DNA of 64,000 bases from Bacteroidota bacterium (GTDB taxonomy: Bacteria; Bacteroidota; Ignavibacteria; Ignavibacteriales; Ignavibacteriaceae), in contig JACZTL010000018.1 of assembly GCA_022573715.1 (NCBI GenBank), positions 1 through 64,000 of the forward strand, in the 5' to 3' direction. The position numbers were made by a program, and so were the translations under genes. Shown one piece after another: positions 9,727-18,703 of this stretch. Every line of letters begins with the position of its first letter. Position 1 is the stretch's first letter. The notes under the pieces are model-generated. The model searched no databases. It saw only the letters and a program-made list of their open reading frames with translations, and had not been told where the DNA came from.

Positions 9727-10137
9727 TTATTTCCTTGGATTTTCCTTTCTCCAGGTCTTTATATATTCTGCAATTTGAGTTGTGCGCGCACCTGGGGTAA
9801 ATAGTTCGCCGACACCCATTTTTTTTAATTTAATAATGTCCTCTTCGGGAATAATTCCACCCCCGGTTAAAAGGACATCATCCAACCCTTTTTCTTTCAT
9901 CAAGTTTAATATTTTAGGAAGTATTGTTAAATGGGCTCCTGACAGAATGCTTATTCCTATTACATCCACATCTTCCTGCAGTGCAGCTTCCACTATCGTT
10001 TCAGGGGTTTGTCTAAGACCTGTGTAAATGACTTCCATTCCTGCATCTCTAAGAGCAGCTGCAATTACTTTTGCTCCCCTATCGTGTCCGTCCAAACCTG
10101 CTTTCGCAACTAAAACTCTTATTTTTTGATCTTCCAT
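9727..10137 (-). CDS. Stand-alone cobalamin-binding subunit of methylmalonyl-CoA mutase type
   Basis: A 136-residue protein that is a complete B12-binding domain. It has the DxHxxG cobalt-ligand motif (DGHDRG, His18), the SILSG loop that follows the next strand and the TGGG loop near residue 92. This is the length of the separate small subunit in two-subunit acyl-CoA mutases, where a large TIM-barrel subunit carries the active site. That partner is not in this window. It is the last gene of a minus-strand run from the Ste24-like protease, 75 bp after the desulfhydrase-like gene. The family call is firm; which mutase it serves is unknown. Confidence 0.85.
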   Translation of the reverse strand: MEDQKIRVLVAKAGLDGHDRGAKVIAAALRDAGMEVIYTGLRQTPETIVEAALQEDVDVIGISILSGAHLTILPKILNLMKEKGLDDVLLTGGGIIPEEDIIKLKKMGVGELFTPGARTTQIAEYIKTWRKENPRK

Positions 10138-10212
10138 TTCAGTACAACTCCATGCTAATTAATATCAACTAAGTTAAAATAAATCTAAAAACTTACTAAG
10201 ACAAAGTAATAA

Positions 10213-11178
10213 TTATACTGCGAGATACTCTTTGTTTTTTGCAAAAGCACCAAACATACCACCTGTGTGAATAAATATTACTTTCATTCCTTTCTTTTTC
10301 ATTAAAAAATTTTCATAATAAGCAGCAAAAGCTTTGCCTGTATAAGCTGGATCTAATAGTATTCCAGAAGATTGTGCAAAGTGTTTTATAAGTTTTAATT
10401 TTTTCTTTTCAATTTTTTTATAACCTTCTTTTGAAAATCCGTACAATACTTCTAATTTAGTTTCATTCAATTTACAAGGAAGATTAAATTCACGAATACA
10501 TCCCTCGGCTGAGTTAAGAATTTTTTTGATTATCAAGTCTTTTGAGTACAAAACATTTACAGCATAAATTTTTACCGGTAGTTTTAATAAAGATACTCCG
10601 ACTAACAAACCTGCCGCAGTTCCACCCGAGCCGGAAGCTGAAAGAATGCCTTCAATATTTTTTAAATCAACCTGTTTTCTTAATTCATCAACAAAAGATA
10701 TATAACCCCAAATTCCCAAAGCATTAGAACCTCCTTCAGGAATTACATAAACTTTTTTGCCTTTTTTCTTAAGGGCTTCTGCTTCTTCTTGCATTATGTA
10801 ATTTACGTCAATATAATTTTCTTTATTTAAATACGATATTTCAGCACCGAAGAATTTATCTAAAAATAAATTACCTTGCGCTGATTGTGAATCTTTACCC
10901 CAAAGAAATAATTTTACTTTAAACCCTAATTTCTTTGCCGCGATCACAACTGAGCGTGCATGATTTGACTGTTCACCGCCACATGTAAAAATATAATCGG
11001 TTCTTTTTCTTTTAGCTTCATGAAGAAGGTATTCTAATTTTCTCACTTTATTACCGCTTAAAAGTGAACCTGTTAAATCATCTCTCTTTATCAGGAAATT
11101 TCTATTTTTATATTTTATTTTTTGAAGGGGTGTAGGAATATTTGCTAAGTTAAATTTAGGCGGATAATTAATTTTCAT
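10213..11178 (-). CDS. PLP-dependent D-cysteine desulfhydrase / ACC deaminase family enzyme
   Basis: A 321-residue fold-type II PLP enzyme. The family motif KRDDLTG is followed by SGNKVRKLE, whose first lysine is the expected PLP Schiff-base residue. TCGGEQSNHARS and a glycine-rich phosphate loop SASGSGGTAAG are also present. Members release pyruvate, ammonia and sulfide from D-cysteine or deaminate 1-aminocyclopropane-1-carboxylate; sequence reading alone does not separate them, and desulfhydrase is the commoner activity. It lies 2 bp downstream of kdsB and is probably co-transcribed, with no functional link evident. Confidence 0.8.
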   Translation of the reverse strand: MKINYPPKFNLANIPTPLQKIKYKNRNFLIKRDDLTGSLLSGNKVRKLEYLLHEAKRKRTDYIFTCGGEQSNHARSVVIAAKKLGFKVKLFLWGKDSQSAQGNLFLDKFFGAEISYLNKENYIDVNYIMQEEAEALKKKGKKVYVIPEGGSNALGIWGYISFVDELRKQVDLKNIEGILSASGSGGTAAGLLVGVSLLKLPVKIYAVNVLYSKDLIIKKILNSAEGCIREFNLPCKLNETKLEVLYGFSKEGYKKIEKKKLKLIKHFAQSSGILLDPAYTGKAFAAYYENFLMKKKGMKVIFIHTGGMFGAFAKNKEYLAV

Positions 11179-11180
11179 TT

Positions 11181-11942
11181 TTACTTTCGGATTTTTAATA
11201 ATTTATTATAAAATCTTCTTGCTCGTTCAAGATCATCGGGTGTATCTACGGAAAGAGTATCGAATTCAGTAACAACTACTTTAATTTTTATTCCGTTTTC
11301 AAGCATTCTTAGCTGTTCAAGTTTTTCTGCTTTTTCTAAATCTGTCTGCCCAAGTTTTGTAAATTTTAACAAAGTGTTTCTTCTAAATACGTAAAGACCG
11401 ATGTGTTTGTAGATATTTGCAGTGCCTAATTTATCAAGGTTCGATTTAACACCTTGTACATAAGGGATTGGTGCACGCGAGAAGTACAGTACAAAATTTT
11501 CATAATCAAAAACTAACTTGGGAATGGAATTGGATTTTAGTTCTTCAACACTTACTATCCTTTTAGCTAAAGTTGAAACTCTTATATTCTTATCGAAAAG
11601 CAAAGGTTCAATTGCTTCGTCAATCATTCTTCCGTTAATAAAGGGTTCATCACCTTGAATGTTGACAACAATTTTAACTTCAGGCATTTTCTCTGCAACA
11701 TAAGCAATTCTATCAGAACCGGTCTCAATAGTTTTGGGTGTCAATACAACATCATTGCAAAATTTACTTGCAACATCTCCAACTCTTTCATCATCAACAG
11801 CGATTACTATTTTTTTTATAAATTTTGATTTTGAAGCACTTTCAAAAGTATGTTGAAGCATAGGTTTCCCGCCTATATTGGCAAGAGGTTTGCCTAATAA
11901 CCGGGAGGAACCAAAACGAGCGGGGATTACACCTATTACCAT
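11181..11942 (-). CDS. kdsB: 3-deoxy-manno-octulosonate cytidylyltransferase (CMP-KDO synthetase)
   Basis: At 253 residues this is the usual length for KdsB. It activates KDO with CTP to give CMP-KDO for LPS inner-core synthesis in the cytoplasm. Visible motifs are the nucleotide-binding start IPARFGSSRLLGKPL (residues 6-20), ETGSDR near 73 and NIQGDEP at 94-100. The start codon overlaps the gatC stop by 1 nt, which implies translational coupling. Its presence shows that this organism makes a KDO-containing outer membrane. Confidence 0.95.
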   Translation of the reverse strand: MVIGVIPARFGSSRLLGKPLANIGGKPMLQHTFESASKSKFIKKIVIAVDDERVGDVASKFCNDVVLTPKTIETGSDRIAYVAEKMPEVKIVVNIQGDEPFINGRMIDEAIEPLLFDKNIRVSTLAKRIVSVEELKSNSIPKLVFDYENFVLYFSRAPIPYVQGVKSNLDKLGTANIYKHIGLYVFRRNTLLKFTKLGQTDLEKAEKLEQLRMLENGIKIKVVVTEFDTLSVDTPDDLERARRFYNKLLKIRK

Positions 11943-12241
11943 TATTTTTTATTACTCTTAATTACTTTCGGCACTTTAAAATATTTATCATTTTTTAGGG
12001 GTGCATTTTTTAACGCATCTTCTGTTTTTACAGAAATACCCAACTCATCCTTCCTGAACACATTTTTATTTCCAACAGGGTAGGTTAAAGGTTCAACATT
12101 TGATGTATCAAGTTCATTTAATTTTTCCATGTAATCTAAAATTGAACTTAATTCCTTTGTGTAATTTTCAAGTTCTTCTTCACTTAATTTTAAACGTGCT
12201 AATTTTGCAACGTGTCTTACTTGTTCTTTTGTAATAGCCAT
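11942..12241 (-). CDS. gatC: Asp-tRNA(Asn)/Glu-tRNA(Gln) amidotransferase subunit C
   Basis: A 99-residue GatC, the small subunit that stabilises the GatAB amidotransferase, which converts misacylated Glu-tRNA(Gln) and Asp-tRNA(Asn). It opens with the family's VRHVAKLARLKLSEEE and has the conserved VEPLTYPV stretch near residue 47. GatA and GatB are not in this window. It sits 3 bp downstream of plsC and overlaps kdsB by 1 nt. Confidence 0.95.
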   Translation of the reverse strand: MAITKEQVRHVAKLARLKLSEEELENYTKELSSILDYMEKLNELDTSNVEPLTYPVGNKNVFRKDELGISVKTEDALKNAPLKNDKYFKVPKVIKSNKK

Positions 12242-12244
12242 AGA

Positions 12245-12952
12245 TTAAATTATTTGATTTTTAATCATAATATTTCTAACATTTTCCATTAATTCAATTT
12301 GATCTTTACGATTTTTAACATCACTTGTGTCTATTGGTTTATCAAAATGGATTTTTATAGTTCCTTTTATAATTTGAAATTTTCCTTTAGGCATAATCTT
12401 TTGTGATTGACTGATTGTAACTGGAATAATTGGGTGACCAGAAGTTGCAGCTAAATGAAAAGCACCTCTTTTAAACGGTAATATCTCTCCTGTTCTACTC
12501 CTTGTACCTTCGGGAAAAAGTAAAACCGAAATAAGTTTTTTATCCATTAATAGTTTTGCATATTCCAGACTCCTTCTGGCTTTTTCAGCACTTTTTCTAT
12601 CAATAGAAATATACGGACCTGCCCACAATGCCCAACCAAAAATCGGGATTTTTGAAAGTTCTGTTTTATAAAACATAGAAAATTTTTGTGGAATTGAATA
12701 TTGTAAAGCGGCAATATCAAACTGGCTACTGTGATTTGATACATAAACATATGTTGTGTTTTTATCTATGTCTTCAAGCCCTGTTAATTCCAAACTTACA
12801 CCAGTTATTTTTAATACTCCCGATGATAATATTCTATTTAATTTCAAATATAGTGTGAAGCTTCTATCAATGAATGCAAAAATTAAAGCAAATGTCGAGA
12901 CCGATATTAAATAAACTGCGACAAAAAAAACCTTAAAATAACTTAACAACAT
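12245..12952 (-). CDS. plsC: 1-acyl-sn-glycerol-3-phosphate acyltransferase
   Basis: A 235-residue PlsC-family enzyme that acylates lysophosphatidate to phosphatidate at the inner membrane. It has the catalytic HxxxxD box in NHSSQFD (His74, Asp79), the FPEGTRS substrate box at 146-152 and an N-terminal membrane anchor (residues about 5-28). A conserved proline-containing PVTISQS strand follows. It is co-directional with gatC and the Ste24-like protease, with gaps of 3 and 24 bp. Confidence 0.9.
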   Translation of the reverse strand: MLLSYFKVFFVAVYLISVSTFALIFAFIDRSFTLYLKLNRILSSGVLKITGVSLELTGLEDIDKNTTYVYVSNHSSQFDIAALQYSIPQKFSMFYKTELSKIPIFGWALWAGPYISIDRKSAEKARRSLEYAKLLMDKKLISVLLFPEGTRSRTGEILPFKRGAFHLAATSGHPIIPVTISQSQKIMPKGKFQIIKGTIKIHFDKPIDTSDVKNRKDQIELMENVRNIMIKNQII

Positions 12953-12976
12953 ATCTCCATTTTTTTAAATTTAATT

Positions 12977-14077
12977 TTACCCTTCATAAATAAAGTGTTT
13001 TTTTATAGATTCTATTCTTTTTTTGATTGAAGGATGGCTGTAAAAATACCATTCAACAAACGGATGTGGATTGTCATCGCCCAAATTCTGTTTATTTAAT
13101 TTCTCCAATGCATTGGAAAAGACTTCAGGTTTGTTTGTGACAGTGACAGAATAATTGTCTGCTTCATATTCATATTTTCTAGACAGCATATTTGTAAGCG
13201 GTGCCTGTGCAAGCCCTATTATCATTGCCCAAAGTGAAAGTAATGGAATTGCAGCAACAATGGTTCTATCGGCAAATCCAAAATATTTTAGTGAAACATC
13301 ATAAAGAACTGCAATTAAAAATAAAGTTAAAAAACTTGATAAAGTGCCGATAATAATATTCTTTAAAATATGTTTCTTCTTATAATGACCGAGTTCGTGT
13401 GCAATTACGGTTTCGATTTCGTCTAAAGAAAAATTTTCTAAAAGAGTATCGCCCAGTATTATTCTTTTTGATTTGCCCAAACCAGTAAAAGCGGCATTTG
13501 CTTTTTTTGTATTTTTACTCATATCAAAAGAATAAACATTTTCAACAGATAAACCCGCTTCTTTTGCAAGAGAGCTAATTCTGTATTTTAACTCTTCATT
13601 CTCAAGTGGTGTAACTTTATAAAATAATGGAAGAATAATAGTAGGAACTATTCTTGCCAGGACAACCGATAAAACAAAAAGTAAAATTGCAAAAGGCAGC
13701 CACCACAAAGAGCCATAATTGATGAGAGAATAAAATAAAAAAAGCATAATAGGTATGCCGATGACAACTGAAACAATTAATGCTTTAAGCCCTTCCCAAA
13801 TCCATTTAAAAAATGTTTGATTTGAAAGATTATATTTGTGCTCTAAATAAAAATCCGTGTAATAATTTAAAGGAAAGAAAATAATGCTGAAAATAACACC
13901 TACAGAGAATACAAATGATAAGAAGACAACATAATTATTTGTTGAAAAGATGCTCAAGTAATTTTCAATTATCCTGCTAAAATTTGTGGAGACTAATAAA
14001 AACAAAAAGATAAATGTAAGTATTCCTTTGAATATCCCTATGCCTAATTTTGTGTTATTATATTTTTTTGAATCCAT
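12977..14077 (-). CDS. M48-family membrane metalloprotease, Ste24-like
   Basis: A 366-residue multi-pass membrane protein with the zinc motif HELGH at 227-231 and a downstream EYEAD (about residue 309) as third ligand. The N-terminal half (several membrane helices, NYYTDFYLEHKYNLSNQ) is characteristic of the Ste24/CAAX-protease branch, not of HtpX. It probably degrades or trims membrane-associated proteins; bacterial substrates are not established. It heads the minus-strand run that leads into plsC. Confidence 0.85.
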   Translation of the reverse strand: MDSKKYNNTKLGIGIFKGILTFIFLFLLVSTNFSRIIENYLSIFSTNNYVVFLSFVFSVGVIFSIIFFPLNYYTDFYLEHKYNLSNQTFFKWIWEGLKALIVSVVIGIPIMLFLFYSLINYGSLWWLPFAILLFVLSVVLARIVPTIILPLFYKVTPLENEELKYRISSLAKEAGLSVENVYSFDMSKNTKKANAAFTGLGKSKRIILGDTLLENFSLDEIETVIAHELGHYKKKHILKNIIIGTLSSFLTLFLIAVLYDVSLKYFGFADRTIVAAIPLLSLWAMIIGLAQAPLTNMLSRKYEYEADNYSVTVTNKPEVFSNALEKLNKQNLGDDNPHPFVEWYFYSHPSIKKRIESIKKHFIYEG

Positions 14078-14094
14078 ACTTAAAAATATGAAGG

Positions 14095-14134
14095 TTTAAA
14101 ATAAAAAACCCGAAGTTGTATTATAACTCCGGAT
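14095..14134 (-). terminator. Rho-independent terminator after the bat operon
   Basis: On the minus strand CCGGAGTT (14132-14125), a 7-nt loop and AACTTCGG (14117-14110) form an 8-bp stem with one G-U pair, followed by a T-rich run (14109-14095). It lies 106 bp beyond batE and separates the bat operon from the Ste24-like gene. Confidence 0.75.
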
Positions 14135-14239
14135 TCTTAATTTCTTATGAAAAAAATTTTACATTAAAAAAATTTTCAATTATTTCCTTCCACTTTTTCT
14201 TTTTTACTTTTTAATTTTTCCTTTTTATTTTTCATATAA

Positions 14240-15016
14240 TTATATTACTCCAACATTATTTTCCGTAATCCAACCTATCTTCCCGTCGTGAAGACGTATT
14301 TTAACCCAGTCATCTACTTTATCTTCAAGTTGTACTTTCAGTCCTTCGTGAATTACAAATGCATCATTGCTGCTTTCATCAGGTGAAAGTTTGACTGTAA
14401 CAACATCCGTGATAACAATTCCGTTCCTTACATTTAGTTCCCTATTAAGTTTAACGCCCGTAAATACAATAGACAAAATTAGAAAAACAAAAACAACAAT
14501 GCCTATAAAAAATGAAGCCCTTTGAATTTTTTGTCCTTTTATTAGAAAATAAAAAGAAATACAAATTAAAAATAACAAAAAGAAAAAGTATGTAAGATAT
14601 GTCCAGCCGGTTAAATTAAATACGGACAGAATTGATTCCCACCATTGAAAGAGAATAAAATTAGGTAGTATATCAACTTTGTCAACAGTCATGATGTTGG
14701 CAATATCAAGATTATGCTGTACGTCCTCATCGCCGGGAGAAAGTTTTAATGCTTTATTATAATATAATATTGAATAACCCAATTTACTTTCACGAAAAAA
14801 AGTGTTGCCCAAGTTATAAAAAAGTGATGTCCCTTTGTATCCTTTATTAACTAATTCAAGATAAATTTTTTCAGCCTGATTATATTTTTTAGCTTTATAA
14901 AATTCTGCAGCTTGATTCATTTCCTTTTCGGTTTTTATTTGTGCAAAAATATTTACACTACCAATCTGTATTACAAGAATTAAAAGGAAAAAATATTTAG
15001 GACTATTCATTTTCAA
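14240..15016 (-). CDS. batE: BatE: TPR and SH3-domain membrane protein
   Basis: A 258-residue last gene of the bat cluster. A signal-like N-terminus is followed by TPR repeats (about 30-110, with YNLGNTFF), two membrane helices (about 120-190) and a C-terminal bacterial SH3-like domain (about 195-258, VKLSPDESSNDAFVIHEG and GKIGWI). This architecture is that of BatE in Bacteroidetes, where the Bat proteins form an inner-membrane/periplasmic assembly linked to aerotolerance and stress survival. The biochemical role is unsettled. It follows batD by 5 bp. Confidence 0.85.
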   Translation of the reverse strand: MKMNSPKYFFLLILVIQIGSVNIFAQIKTEKEMNQAAEFYKAKKYNQAEKIYLELVNKGYKGTSLFYNLGNTFFRESKLGYSILYYNKALKLSPGDEDVQHNLDIANIMTVDKVDILPNFILFQWWESILSVFNLTGWTYLTYFFFLLFLICISFYFLIKGQKIQRASFFIGIVVFVFLILSIVFTGVKLNRELNVRNGIVITDVVTVKLSPDESSNDAFVIHEGLKVQLEDKVDDWVKIRLHDGKIGWITENNVGVI

Positions 15017-15021
15017 ATAAA

Positions 15022-16857
15022 TTACCTGCTGTTTTTCTGTGAAAGATTTCTTTCAATATTAATTATTACTTCAGTTGATTTTTTGAACATGACATTCATA
15101 GCTTCAGCACCACCTTTTTCGGGTGCAAATCTGATAAATTCACATTTTTCAGCACATTGTTTTAGTTCAGTAATCAGAACATCATTAATGCCTTTTTCTT
15201 TCAATACTTGTTCAGCACGATCAAGCGAGAATTCAGCTTTTGATAAATGTAGTTTATCTTCAAGATAACCGAATAGTGCAAGTGAAATTTCGGAATAGAA
15301 ATCCAATTCATTCTTTGTGTGCAATAATTTCTTTGCTTTTTTCAATCTTGCTTTGGCTACTTTTTGTGCCTTATTGTAACGGAGGGAGCGGATATCACCA
15401 GCTAGTTTATTTTGCTTCTTCTGCCAAACTAAAATTCCAATTAACAAGACAAAGGGAATTATTGTCATCATCCAGAATTGATAACTGAAAAGTAAGATCC
15501 CCTGCTTTATAAAAAGATCGTTTGTTTCAGTTTTAATAAAATGAATGTCTTCACCCAAAAGCTTAATATCTTCTTTTGATACTCCCGTTATTGTTGAAGA
15601 AACAATGCTTTTGCCAGGTGTTACATTAATAACAAATTTCTTTGATGAAAGAGTTATATATTTTTTCTTTGCAGGATTAAAATATGTAAATCTTATGGGA
15701 GCAATTTCCTTCCTACCGGGTGTTCGAGGAATAATAACATATTCTGCATTTTTTATGCCTGAAATAATTCCGGCTCTGTTTATTTTTTCTGTTATTTTGG
15801 GTTCATATTTATCTATTCCGTTGGGAATTTTTATTTCCGGTATATTTAAAAGTTTTACATTTCCGCTACCTTTAATATTAATTTTTAATGATGCGGTTTC
15901 ATTTGTTTTAATATTTGTTTTATCAATTGAAGCGCTCATAGTAAAGTTACCAACCGTTCCTTTAAATGAAGCCGGTACATTTTTATCAGGCAACGGTAGA
16001 ACTGTAATTTTCACTGAATTTGATTTTGCATCGTAATTTATCATTTGCCCTTGGTCAAACGGGTCGTTGAAGAAATCATCAAATATGTTGCCTGTTCGAC
16101 GTTTGTTTCTTATTCTAATCGGTACATTAAGCTCAAAAGGAGTAATTGTTAATTTACCTATTTGGGTAGGAAACAAAGCCGCTTTTTTCAACAGGCCAAC
16201 TCTGTATCTTTTACCGCTAACAATTTCAGTTGTAAATGAAATATTGCCTGATGTATTTAATTCTTCAGACCAAAAACCCTTGTATTGAGGAAGTTTTGAG
16301 ATAGACATTTGAGCAGCAATGGTTAACCTTGTGTAAAGTTTATACGTTACTGTTACCTGTTCACCGAGATAAACTGTTTTTTTATTAACTGTTGCCCTGA
16401 TAAATAAATTTTGGGCAATATCTTCATCTGAAATATTGTTGTTATTATTATTTGATCTTCTTTCGGCTTGAGTTGAACCTTTTATTACTTCAAATTTTAA
16501 TGGATTACTCCTGTAAGTTTTTCTCTGATAAGAAACAGACGCAACACCAATAGTAAATTTACCTGTTTTCTTCGGTTTCAAATAATATGAAAACGAAAGA
16601 GACCCGGAAACAGCTCCGTTTATAATCTGTACGCTTGTAGATTGATTCGGTCCGGATAAAACATAAAAATTTGAAAGCGAAGGAGGAGAAAAATTTCTTA
16701 TACTGCTAATTTCTTTGCCCTCAAATGTAAACGTTAGCTGGAACTGATCGTTCAATCCGACTTTTATACTGCTCAAAGAAGCGGTAAACGATTGAGCAAA
16801 TAAACCGACACTTAATAGCGCCCAAATAAAAGCAATATTTTTTATTCTTATGTTCAT
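15022..16857 (-). CDS. batD: BatD oxygen-tolerance protein
   Basis: A 611-residue exported, membrane-anchored protein with a signal peptide ending near residue 22. Several Ig-like beta domains follow (YYLKPKKTGKFTIG, YRVGLLKKAALFPTQIGKL), then one membrane helix near residues 455-475 and a cytoplasmic helical tail of about 130 residues. This matches the BatD (oxygen tolerance) family in length and order. It probably organises the VWA proteins BatA/BatB in the periplasm; that is inferred from the family. It starts 7 bp after batC. Confidence 0.9.
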   Translation of the reverse strand: MNIRIKNIAFIWALLSVGLFAQSFTASLSSIKVGLNDQFQLTFTFEGKEISSIRNFSPPSLSNFYVLSGPNQSTSVQIINGAVSGSLSFSYYLKPKKTGKFTIGVASVSYQRKTYRSNPLKFEVIKGSTQAERRSNNNNNNISDEDIAQNLFIRATVNKKTVYLGEQVTVTYKLYTRLTIAAQMSISKLPQYKGFWSEELNTSGNISFTTEIVSGKRYRVGLLKKAALFPTQIGKLTITPFELNVPIRIRNKRRTGNIFDDFFNDPFDQGQMINYDAKSNSVKITVLPLPDKNVPASFKGTVGNFTMSASIDKTNIKTNETASLKINIKGSGNVKLLNIPEIKIPNGIDKYEPKITEKINRAGIISGIKNAEYVIIPRTPGRKEIAPIRFTYFNPAKKKYITLSSKKFVINVTPGKSIVSSTITGVSKEDIKLLGEDIHFIKTETNDLFIKQGILLFSYQFWMMTIIPFVLLIGILVWQKKQNKLAGDIRSLRYNKAQKVAKARLKKAKKLLHTKNELDFYSEISLALFGYLEDKLHLSKAEFSLDRAEQVLKEKGINDVLITELKQCAEKCEFIRFAPEKGGAEAMNVMFKKSTEVIINIERNLSQKNSR

Positions 16858-16864
16858 CTGTCAG

Positions 16865-17605
16865 CTACCAGTCTTTTTCGGTTTTAACTACTTTCGCTTT
16901 TCGTTTTCTTAATTTCTTCTGCAATTTTTTTTCATTGTTCATCAATGCATTTAATATTTGTTTTGCCTGTTCTTTTGAAATTTTATTTTTCTTTTGCTTT
17001 GCAGGGTTTTGTTCCGGATTATTCTGATTGTTTTGCTTATTCTTTTGATTCTTTTCCTGCTGATTTTTGTCTTTATCCTTATTTTTATTTTTGTCGTTTT
17101 TGTTTTTCTTGTTTTCGTCTTTTTTATTCTTATCGTTTTTGTTTTTGTCTTTTTTGTTTTTATTTTTTTTCATTTGCTGCAGCGCATAAGAAAGATTGTA
17201 CTTTGTCTGTATATCATTGGGGCTTAATTTAAGTGCGCTTTTATAAGCTTCAATACTTTCTTTAAGTTTTTTCTGTTTTAAAAATGAGTTGCCGATATTG
17301 TAATAAACTTTTGATTTGAAATTCTTTTCATCGCTCATTAACAATGCTTTTTGAAATACATTTATTGCTTTATCATATTTTTTATTTTTATAATATGCGT
17401 CTCCCAGATTGAAATTAGCTTGTAAATTTTTGGGAGATTTATTAGCACCTTTTTTAAAATTTACTTCGGCATCATTTATCTTCCCTCTCTCATATAAATC
17501 AACACCATCGTTTATTAAAGATCTTGTGCTTTGAGCATTAAGTATTGAAGCAAAAGCAAACAATAGGATTATCACTAAAATGATATTTTGAATTTTGCTA
17601 TCCAT
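16865..17605 (-). CDS. batC: BatC: TPR protein with Lys/Asn-rich linker
   Basis: A 246-residue exported TPR protein. A signal peptide (about 1-24) precedes at least three TPR units (about 28-150, with ANFNLGDAYYKNKKYDKAI and YNIGNSFLKQKKLKES). An extreme low-complexity stretch of Lys, Asn, Asp and Gln (about 150-208) and a short basic C-terminal helix follow. The low-complexity tract makes the opposite strand look open but it is not coding. TPR plus charged tail is the usual form of BatC, probably a protein-interaction module. Spacing to batB is 5 bp. Confidence 0.85.
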   Translation of the reverse strand: MDSKIQNIILVIILLFAFASILNAQSTRSLINDGVDLYERGKINDAEVNFKKGANKSPKNLQANFNLGDAYYKNKKYDKAINVFQKALLMSDEKNFKSKVYYNIGNSFLKQKKLKESIEAYKSALKLSPNDIQTKYNLSYALQQMKKNKNKKDKNKNDKNKKDENKKNKNDKNKNKDKDKNQQEKNQKNKQNNQNNPEQNPAKQKKNKISKEQAKQILNALMNNEKKLQKKLRKRKAKVVKTEKDW

Positions 17606-17610
17606 TTTTT

Positions 17611-18657
17611 TTAATCTTGTCCCAAATTCAATCTCATGCTTAGACTCGCAAAAAAAGTTGATTTTTTAGTTGTCATAAAAAATTCAAATAATAATAAAAT
17701 AATAGCGGGAGCTAAAAAATAATAAAAACGGTCCTCGTAATCAGTAACTTTTCTCACTCCGAATTCAGTTTTTTCTATTGATGACAGTTCTTCATAAATA
17801 TCATCCAATTCATTTTGATTGCTTGAGCCTAAATAATGTTTACCATTTGCTTTTTCGGCTATCTCTCTTAGAGTAATATCATCTAATTTTGTAAGCACAA
17901 CCGTACCGTTTTTATCTTTTTTAAATCCAACACGTTTGCCCGAGGCATCGTAAATTGGAATAGGAACACCCTCAGGTGATCCGAGTCCTATTGTGTAAAT
18001 TATTATTTTATTTGAAACTGCTTGGTCAATTGCTTGATTTATATCACCTTCATGGTCTTCACCATCCGTAATTACAACAATTGCTTTCTTAGTACTGGAT
18101 TTCAAATCAAAAGATTTAACTGATAAATTGATTGCTTTCGCAATTGCCGTACCTGGCTGCGGAACTGATCTTACATCTACTGCTGACAAAAATAAATTTG
18201 CAGCTGAATAATCTGTGGTTAAAGGAAACTGCACATAAGCTGCACCGGAAAAAACAATCAGTCCGATTCTATCGCCTCTTAATTTATTAATAAGATTTGC
18301 AATTTGAAATTTTGCTCTTTCCAACCTGTTCGGTTTTATATCTTCTGCCAGCATACTTAAAGAAACGTCCAAAACAATATAAACATCTATTCCTGCTTGT
18401 TTAACTTCCTGCACTCTTGTTCCTATTTGTGGGTTTGAAGCAGCTACAATTAAAAACACAAAAGAAGTTAATAGTAAAGTTAGTTTTACCCTGTTTTTTA
18501 TTCTACTGTAAGTAGGTATAATAACTTTCTGCAGTGTGCTATCGGCAAACTTATTTATTACTTCTTTCCTTTTTCTTCCTGCATACCAAAAGACAGCTAT
18601 CAAAAAAGGGATTGCCAATAAACCGTATAAATATTCCGGGTGCTCGAATCTAAACAT
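17611..18657 (-). CDS. batB: BatB: membrane-anchored von Willebrand factor A protein
   Basis: A 348-residue protein with two N-terminal membrane helices (about 10-27 and 58-74), a VWA domain with the MIDAS motif DxSxS at Asp97/Ser99/Ser101, followed by VITDGEDHEG around residue 195, and a C-terminal membrane helix (about 310-330). The MIDAS metal site is intact, so ligand binding is plausible. Its paralogue batA lies directly upstream, with a 46-bp gap from the chosen start. The pair is the hallmark of the Bacteroidetes aerotolerance operon. Confidence 0.9.
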   Translation of the reverse strand: MFRFEHPEYLYGLLAIPFLIAVFWYAGRKRKEVINKFADSTLQKVIIPTYSRIKNRVKLTLLLTSFVFLIVAASNPQIGTRVQEVKQAGIDVYIVLDVSLSMLAEDIKPNRLERAKFQIANLINKLRGDRIGLIVFSGAAYVQFPLTTDYSAANLFLSAVDVRSVPQPGTAIAKAINLSVKSFDLKSSTKKAIVVITDGEDHEGDINQAIDQAVSNKIIIYTIGLGSPEGVPIPIYDASGKRVGFKKDKNGTVVLTKLDDITLREIAEKANGKHYLGSSNQNELDDIYEELSSIEKTEFGVRKVTDYEDRFYYFLAPAIILLLFEFFMTTKKSTFFASLSMRLNLGQD

Positions 18658-18703
18658 ATTTTTTTATACTCCAATCATATTCGCTAAGTTTCTAAAATTT
18701 AAA

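Noticed and set aside
15545-16036. 163-codon open frame opposite batD
   Set aside because: It lies wholly inside the well-supported batD gene and has no independent signals.
16945-17232. Long open frames opposite batC, predicted as Phe/Cys-rich proteins
   Set aside because: They are shadows of the Lys/Asn-rich tract of batC on the other strand; no ribosome binding site and biased composition.
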